From Candidatus Nanopelagicales bacterium (GTDB lineage: Bacteria; Actinomycetota; Actinomycetes; S36-B12; UBA5976): a stretch of 11,516 nucleotides of DNA. The notes below the pieces were generated by a model, which saw only the letters and a program-made list of their open reading frames with translations, had not been told where the DNA came from and made no database searches. Positions 7,008 to 11,516 of the stretch are shown here, one piece after another. Made by a program: the position numbers and the translations under genes. Numbering within the stretch: position 1 is the stretch's first letter; the number at the start of each line of letters is the position of its first letter. The stretch is taken from assembly GCA_021742025.1 (NCBI GenBank), contig JAIOWT010000023.1, forward strand, positions 1-11,516, in the 5' to 3' direction.

Positions 7008-8315
7008 CTAAGCAGGCAGGTCTTCGAGCATATCTGTAACAAGAGCAGCAATTGGTGAGCGTTCTGATCTGTTCAGAGTCACGTGCGCAAACAATGGATG
7101 TCCCTTTAACTTTTCAACAACTGCGACAACGCCATCGTGTCTACCAACGCGTAGATTGTCGCGTTGCGCAACATCGTGAGTCAAAACAACTCGGCTATCT
7201 TTGCCAATGCGCGAAAGCACCGTCAATAAAACATTTCGCTCAAGTGACTGAGCTTCATCGACAATTACAAAAGTGTCATGCAAAGAACGCCCACGAATGT
7301 GAGTTAACGGAAGAACTTCTAACATTCCACGTTCTAGAATTTCATCGATAACGTCACCAGAGGTCACTGCGGACAAAGTGTCAAAGACTGCCTGCGCCCA
7401 GGGCGACATTTTCTCATTTTCACTGCCAGGTAAGTAGCCGAGTTCTTGACCACCAACCGCATAAAGTGGGCGAAAAATCACTACCTTGCGGTGCTGCTGG
7501 CGTTCCATGACCGCTTCTAAGCCAGCACAAAGTGCCAAGGCGCTCTTTCCGGTTCCGGCCCTTCCGCCGAGGGAAACAATTCCAATGTCAGAGTCAAGTA
7601 ACAAATCCAACGCAATTCGCTGTTCTGCACTTCTGCCGTGCAGGCCAAAGGCTTCGCGGTCACCGCGGATTAACTGCAATCGCTTGTCTGGAGTGACTCT
7701 AGCTAAGGCGCTACCGCGGTCACTTGATAAAACGATTCCGGTGTGGCAAGGATTTTCTCGAGCGCTTTCATGATCGATGATGTCATCGCTGTACAACGCA
7801 TCGATTTCTGAGGAACTTACGGTTACTTCTGCCATGCCAGTCCAGCCACTTGATGGCACGATTTCAGCGCGATACTCCTGAGCTTCTAGACCAACTGCAG
7901 AAGCCTTGACTCGAAGTGGCAAATCTTTACTGACTAATACAACGTCGCAACCTTCGGCAGAAAGATTCATAGCAACCGAAAGAATTCTGGTGTCGTTATC
8001 CCCTAGCCGAAATCCAGCCGGCAAGACATCGGGATTAGTGTGATTTAGTTCAACTCTAAGTACCCCGCCATCGTTACCAAGTGGCAGTGGAGCATCAAGG
8101 CGACCGTGTTTGATTCGCAGATCATCTAAGCTGCGCAATGCAGAGCGTGCAAAATAGCCCAATTCAGGATGGGTTCGCTTGGCTTCCAGTTCGGTAATTA
8201 CTACGACCGGAATAACGACTTCATGTTCTTCAAATCGAAATAGGGCACTCGGGTCAGAAAGCAAGACGCTGGTATCCAATACGTACGTGCGCTTTTGAGT
8301 GTTCGATTTGGTCAC
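7008..8315 (-). CDS. phoH2: PhoH2-type PIN domain RNase fused to PhoH ATPase
   Basis: The 435-residue product has two domains. An N-terminal PIN nuclease domain (about 9-145) shows its acidic active-site residues D14 (YVLDTSVLL), E42 (ITELEAKR), D106/D108 (GDNDTRI) and D124/D131. A C-terminal PhoH P-loop domain (about 225-435) has Walker A GRAGTGKS (251-258) and Walker B FVIVDEAQ (349-356). Mycobacterial PhoH2 proteins with this layout are reported to be ATP-dependent RNA-unwinding ribonucleases; Rv1095 is about the same length. I place the start at GTG 8315, where similarity begins; GGGGTGAG at 8319-8326 is a Shine-Dalgarno-like site. The frame stays open another 46 codons, but only to a TTG at 8453, through basic sequence with no domain. 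It is divergent from the prenyltransferase gene and followed by the Rpf-like gene. Confidence 0.93.
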   Translation of the reverse strand: MTKSNTQKRTYVLDTSVLLSDPSALFRFEEHEVVIPVVVITELEAKRTHPELGYFARSALRSLDDLRIKHGRLDAPLPLGNDGGVLRVELNHTNPDVLPAGFRLGDNDTRILSVAMNLSAEGCDVVLVSKDLPLRVKASAVGLEAQEYRAEIVPSSGWTGMAEVTVSSSEIDALYSDDIIDHESARENPCHTGIVLSSDRGSALARVTPDKRLQLIRGDREAFGLHGRSAEQRIALDLLLDSDIGIVSLGGRAGTGKSALALCAGLEAVMERQQHRKVVIFRPLYAVGGQELGYLPGSENEKMSPWAQAVFDTLSAVTSGDVIDEILERGMLEVLPLTHIRGRSLHDTFVIVDEAQSLERNVLLTVLSRIGKDSRVVLTHDVAQRDNLRVGRHDGVVAVVEKLKGHPLFAHVTLNRSERSPIAALVTDMLEDLPA

Positions 8316-8318
8316 GAG

Positions 8319-8326
8319 CTCACCCC
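8319..8326 (-). promoter_or_regulatory. Shine-Dalgarno-like site of phoH2
   Basis: GGGGTGAG ends 3 nt before GTG 8315; its GGTGA matches the extended anti-Shine-Dalgarno complement. This is the clearest exception to the leaderless pattern in the window and supports GTG 8315 as the start. A possible -10 (GAAAAT, 8329-8334) lies just upstream and would give a short leader. Confidence 0.4.
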
Positions 8327-8462
8327 AGATTTTCAGATTTATCCTTGGGAAGGATCGGAATTTCCCGATAAGAATGACGGTATTGGGACTGGTGATTTTG
8401 GTTGGACAGACACGCCGTATTAAAGAGTTGCTAATGGGTGAATTTCTGAACAATTACGGGAA

Positions 8463-8496
8463 TGCCTAGGCAGGTTTAGCGATCTACTAACCTAGG
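8463..8496. promoter_or_regulatory. Paired CCTAGG palindromes flanking the uppS core promoter
   Basis: TGCCTAGGCA at 8463-8472 is a perfect 10-bp palindrome. CCTAGG recurs at 8491-8496, overlapping the -10 box of the downstream gene, 26 bp from the first CCTAGG. The arrangement could be an operator pair, or the segment could fold with a small bulge (CCTAGGCAGGTT against AACCTAGG). The rest of the 185-nt gap (8316-8500) shows no ORF with family similarity. Confidence 0.3.
8488..8493 (+). promoter_or_regulatory. Probable -10 box, leaderless cis-prenyltransferase gene
   Basis: TAACCT is followed by AGGGCGC (7 nt) and ATG 8501. An overlapping TACTAA at 8485-8490 is an alternative that would leave a leader of a few bases. 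Confidence 0.5.
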
Positions 8497-8500
8497 GCGC

Positions 8501-9277
8501 ATGGGAAGAATTAGCACTCTCTTCGGAGACATTGCATATGACCTTTATGGTCATCGACTAACTTCCTCACTTCCGCAAGATCAACTTCCAGCTCACGTGG
8601 GTGTGATTTTGGATGGCAACCGACGTTGGGCTGCCGAGATGGGTTCTTCAACCGCTCATGGACATCGAGCAGGTGGCGAAAAGATTACCGAGTTCCTTGG
8701 CTGGTGCGAGGAGTTAGGAGTAGAGGTCGTAACTCTTTGGCTACTTTCTACTGACAACTTGCTTCGCGAACCCTCAGAGTTAGATGCCTTGTTAGAAATT
8801 ATCGAAGACACAGTTACTTCTTTAGGTACTCAAGGTCGATGGCAAATCCATCCAGTTGGAGCTCTTGAACTTCTTCCGGAACGAACCAAAGACTTGCTTA
8901 ATAAAACCAAAGATGCCACGCAAAATGTTCCTGGAATGCTGGTCAATGTGGCAATTGGATATGGTGGCCGCCAAGAAGTAGTAGATGCAGTTAGGTCTTT
9001 ATTGATTGAAGAGTCAGTCGCCGGAAAGTCACTGGAAGAAGTCGCTGCCAAAATTGAGATCGAACATATTGCCGCCCATCTTTACACCAAAGGCCAGCCT
9101 GACCCTGACTTGGTCATTAGAACTTCGGGAGAACAGAGGCTGAGTGGGTTTTTATTGTGGCAAAGTGCGCACTCTGAGTTTTATTTCTGCGAAGCCTACT
9201 GGCCAAACTTTCGCCAAATTGATTTCTTGCGTGCAGTTCGCTCATATGCCGCGCGTAATCGACGCTTTGGTATCTAG
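8501..9277 (+). CDS. uppS: cis-Prenyltransferase (isoprenyl transferase, Rv1086-like)
   Basis: This 258-residue enzyme belongs to the undecaprenyl diphosphate synthase family, which condenses IPP onto an allylic diphosphate with cis geometry for cell-wall lipid carriers. Signatures are [13 protein letters not shown] (residues 32-44) with the catalytic Asp38, LLSTDNL (81-87), [17 protein letters not shown], and [20 protein letters not shown] near residues 202-221. The sequence closely follows my memory of M. tuberculosis Rv1086, a Z,E-farnesyl diphosphate synthase making C15 rather than C50 product. The chain-length position has Leu81-Leu82 as in Rv1086 (Leu84), where E. coli UppS has Ala69. 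A short-chain product is therefore likely, and uppS is the usual database symbol rather than a proven function. Its stop codon overlaps that of the convergent yyaL gene (CTAG at 9274-9277). Confidence 0.93.
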   Translation: MGRISTLFGDIAYDLYGHRLTSSLPQDQLPAHVGVILDGNRRWAAEMGSSTAHGHRAGGEKITEFLGWCEELGVEVVTLWLLSTDNLLREPSELDALLEIIEDTVTSLGTQGRWQIHPVGALELLPERTKDLLNKTKDATQNVPGMLVNVAIGYGGRQEVVDAVRSLLIEESVAGKSLEEVAAKIEIEHIAAHLYTKGQPDPDLVIRTSGEQRLSGFLLWQSAHSEFYFCEAYWPNFRQIDFLRAVRSYAARNRRFGI

Positions 9278-11337
9278 TTAACAACTCCGATTGATTTTTT
9301 CAAAACATTCAAATCAGTTGTTGGCGCATCACAAACAAATTCCCGACATACATACGCAGTCGCTTGTCCATCAATTGCATTTCGATTCTGTAATAGCGGT
9401 TGATCTAAGCCCCAGGAATAAACCATTCCAGGCGCAGTTCCGCGCGTCACGATTTCTCGGAATTCAGAATCACCTGAATCAGAAACTGCCACTTCACGTG
9501 GGCCATCAAGCCAGGTAACGAACATGGCACTTCCCCAGCCAGCAAACCGAGTATGGGTTGCAACTAATGGAATCAAAGCTGGAATGAATTTTTCAGCCCA
9601 AGTGCGCATCTCGGTATCTCCCGAAAGCGCAGCGTAAGTCAATGCTGCATCGATTGTGGCCGCCCAACCCGATGGCGTCACATTGTCAGTTGGATCAACT
9701 TGCCTAGCTGCGACATCTTTAGCCACAGGCTCAACATCGTTTGCAGTATCTGTTAATCCTGAACCTTGTTGAAAATGATCTTTGATGTCAGTTAGTAATG
9801 TTCCTGCCAACTCCCGCCAAGCATCGTCTCCATTAGCCTGCGCTAAAGCTAGAAATGCACTCGCAACAAGTGCTTGGTCTTCCAGAACACCGAGGGCATG
9901 CAGTCCCGCTTTACCATCGCGCGAAACTCTTACTAATCTGCCGGGGTGCAAGGGGTCAGCTCCTAGATGTTTACTAACCAATAAGTCACCAGCACGGGTG
10001 GCGCAATCTATCCAGTCTGTTCGGTTACAAACACTGCCAGCATCAACTAGCGCTCGAATTGCAAGGCCATTCCAGCTCGCGACTATTTTGTCGTCTCTGC
10101 CCGGTCGCGGTCTAGTTTCTCTAGCTAGCAAAAGTTTTGCGCGCAGGTTTCGCCATCTATCCCAGTCATCGGGATCTTGATGAAGCGTTAGTACTGACTT
10201 ACCGTGTTCAAATGTGCCATCTAGCGTTACGTGGCATAACTGCATTACCCATTCTGCATCTGCTGCGCCGAGCACTTCCGTGATCTGGTTTGGCGTCCAG
10301 GCATAGAACGCCCCTTCTTCAGAATGCCCGGTCTCCTCGTCGGTACTGTCGGCATCAAGTGCTGCCGCAAAGCCACCTTCAGGGGTTTGCATTTCGCGCA
10401 TCAAGAATTCAGCAGTTTCAGTCGTTATGCGTAGTGCTTGTTCGTCACCTGTTAGTCGGTATAGATGCGCGTAAATTGAAAGCAGTTGGGCATTGTCATA
10501 GAGCATCTTTTCAAAGTGCGGAACCGTCCAAGTCGAGTCCACGCTGTATCGAGCAAACCCGCCACCTAGTTGGTCGTACATGCCACCACGAGCCATGGCA
10601 TTGCAAGTTTGTTCGATCATTTTCATAATGCGGAAATCAGGTTCGTCGTCGTTTATTCTTCGCAGTGCTTCATTTCTCAGCAGAAACTCCAGCGCTAGCG
10701 ATGGTGGAAACTTCGGCGCATCACCGAATCCCCCATTAATCGGATCAAATGCAGACGCCAAGGAATCAATTCCAGAAGTTACCGCACTGACAACTTCTTC
10801 TTTAGTGAAATCTGATTTGGACTTAACAATAAGTTCGTTTCGGGATCCAATGTGCTCCATAATTCGAGCCGAGGAATCTCTAACTCTCTCTCGTTCACTA
10901 GTCCAGGTGTCGTTAAGCGCTAATAGAACCTGGGTGAATGATGGCATTCCATGTGAAGGTCGAGGTGGAAAATATGTTCCGGCATACCAAGGTCGTCGAT
11001 CATGATCTAGCCAAACTGAATTTGGCCAACCACCATGTCCTGTCATTGCCTGGGTTGCTTCCATGTAAAGCGAATCAACTGCTGGTAGTTCTTCCCGATC
11101 TACTTTGATGTTTACGAAATACTCATTCATCAATGCTGCAACTGACGGGTTTTCAAAACTTTCATGTGCCATTACATGACACCAATGACATGCACTGTAA
11201 CCAACGCTCAGAAAAATCGGGACGTCTCTGGTTCTAGCTAGTTCAAATGCCTCTTCAGACCAGGGATACCAATCAACTGGATTGTCGGCATGTTGCAATA
11301 GGTACGGCGAAGTTGAATCTGCAAGGCGATTTGGCAC
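9274..11337 (-). CDS. yyaL: Thioredoxin-domain protein, YyaL/DUF255 family
   Basis: The 687-residue product is a full-length member of the YyaL (SSP411, spermatogenesis-associated protein 20) family. An N-terminal DUF255 thioredoxin-like domain (about 1-165) opens with [21 protein letters not shown] and carries the CxxC motif CHWC at 50-53 inside [10 protein letters not shown]. The rest (about 175-687) is an (alpha/alpha)6-barrel-like region with [42 protein letters not shown] and [15 protein letters not shown], resembling N-acylglucosamine 2-epimerases and glycosidase barrels. The biochemical role is not established; the CxxC suggests a redox function. The start is GTG 11337, matching the family N-terminus. 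It follows the MFS gene by 14 nt on the same strand, so cotranscription is likely. No leaderless box is evident; GAGGT abuts the GTG, too close for a normal Shine-Dalgarno. The 3' end shares CTAG with uppS. Confidence 0.93.
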   Translation of the reverse strand: MPNRLADSTSPYLLQHADNPVDWYPWSEEAFELARTRDVPIFLSVGYSACHWCHVMAHESFENPSVAALMNEYFVNIKVDREELPAVDSLYMEATQAMTGHGGWPNSVWLDHDRRPWYAGTYFPPRPSHGMPSFTQVLLALNDTWTSERERVRDSSARIMEHIGSRNELIVKSKSDFTKEEVVSAVTSGIDSLASAFDPINGGFGDAPKFPPSLALEFLLRNEALRRINDDEPDFRIMKMIEQTCNAMARGGMYDQLGGGFARYSVDSTWTVPHFEKMLYDNAQLLSIYAHLYRLTGDEQALRITTETAEFLMREMQTPEGGFAAALDADSTDEETGHSEEGAFYAWTPNQITEVLGAADAEWVMQLCHVTLDGTFEHGKSVLTLHQDPDDWDRWRNLRAKLLLARETRPRPGRDDKIVASWNGLAIRALVDAGSVCNRTDWIDCATRAGDLLVSKHLGADPLHPGRLVRVSRDGKAGLHALGVLEDQALVASAFLALAQANGDDAWRELAGTLLTDIKDHFQQGSGLTDTANDVEPVAKDVAARQVDPTDNVTPSGWAATIDAALTYAALSGDTEMRTWAEKFIPALIPLVATHTRFAGWGSAMFVTWLDGPREVAVSDSGDSEFREIVTRGTAPGMVYSWGLDQPLLQNRNAIDGQATAYVCREFVCDAPTTDLNVLKKSIGVVN

Positions 11338-11350
11338 ACCTCATTGTTTC

Positions 11351-11366
11351 ATTACTGTTCAGTAAT
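11351..11366. promoter_or_regulatory. 16-bp palindrome between MFS gene and yyaL (possible operator)
   Basis: ATTACTG-TT-CAGTAAT is a perfect inverted repeat with 7-bp arms and a 2-bp centre. It overlaps the last codons and stop of the MFS gene (stop 11352-11354) and ends 14 bp upstream of the yyaL start. The 2-base centre is too small for a good RNA hairpin loop and no T-tract follows, so a dimeric regulator site is more plausible than a terminator. Confidence 0.4.
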
Positions 11367-11516
11367 TAAAACTGGCCGTGAGATTATTACGCCAGAGATC
11401 AGTTGCACCAATAATGCGATTCCTAAGGCAACGAATGCGGCCGACCAGGAATTGGTAATGTCTCGCAAAAATCCCAATGTCAAAGGTCCTAATGCGGAAA
11501 TTATGTATCCGCCACC
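11352..11516 (-). CDS. MFS transporter, C-terminal fragment
   Basis: The last 54 codons of a membrane transporter enter from the right edge. The minus-strand frame reads GGGYIISALGPLTLGFLRD, then ITNSWSAAFVALGIALL and VQLISGVIISRPVLITEQ before a TAA. One helix is cut by the edge and the last transmembrane helix spans roughly WSAAFVALGIALLVQLISGVI. The pattern GP..LG.LRD.T.SW before a final helix is typical of the major facilitator superfamily, particularly the CynX/NimT type of anion exporter, but the substrate cannot be told from this fragment. Its stop codon is embedded in a 16-bp palindrome, and the yyaL gene starts 14 nt further on. Confidence 0.75.
   Translation of the reverse strand, partial: GGGYIISALGPLTLGFLRDITNSWSAAFVALGIALLVQLISGVIISRPVLITEQ

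Noticed and set aside
8316..8453. 46-codon upstream extension of phoH2 or a PhoAT-like antitoxin
   Set aside because: The frame is open but starts only at TTG, the sequence is basic and featureless, and a better GTG with a Shine-Dalgarno-like site lies at the PIN domain start. Mycobacterial PhoAT is a separate ORF; I see no equivalent here.

Overview
The window is a gene-dense chromosomal segment from an actinobacterium. Three things point there. The gene content matches the actinobacterial neighbourhood I remember from Mycobacterium tuberculosis (uppS-type Rv1086, PhoH2 Rv1095, fumarase Rv1098c, DUF4245 Rv1100, xseB/xseA Rv1107c/Rv1108c, ispH Rv1110, DUF6542 Rv1111c, ychF Rv1112). There is also a resuscitation-factor-like muralytic protein. 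Base composition looks moderate (by eye below 50% GC), spacers are tiny and stop codons overlap, which suggests a streamlined low-GC lineage such as freshwater planktonic Actinobacteria (Nanopelagicales-like). The lineage is inference; no rRNA or search result is available.

Layout, left to right: 5' end of typA (-, partial, cut by the window edge); an intergenic stretch with a long perfect inverted repeat; ychF (-); a DUF6542-like membrane protein (+); ispH (-); xseA (+); xseB (-); a DUF4245 protein (-); class I fumarase (+); a secreted Rpf/transglycosylase-like protein (-); PhoH2-type PIN-PhoH protein (-); a short-chain-type cis-prenyltransferase (+); a YyaL-type thioredoxin-domain protein (-); and the 3' end of an MFS transporter (-, partial). 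There is no gene-free stretch over 300 bases, and I see no tRNA, rRNA, insertion sequence, CRISPR array or phage gene.

Functionally this is mostly housekeeping: translation GTPases (TypA, YchF), the last step of the MEP isoprenoid pathway (IspH), whose products feed the cis-prenyltransferase, exonuclease VII (XseA/XseB), a TCA-cycle enzyme, an RNA-processing ATPase (PhoH2) and cell-wall remodelling (Rpf-like).

The interesting signal is architectural. Seven of the twelve visible gene starts have a TANNNT box exactly 6-7 nt before the start codon, and three more have a near match, indicating pervasive leaderless transcription. Genes alternate strands with short divergent promoters, and all four convergent pairs touch or overlap by their stop codons. 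The two exonuclease VII subunits are convergent rather than in tandem. I found no clear previously undescribed multi-gene system.
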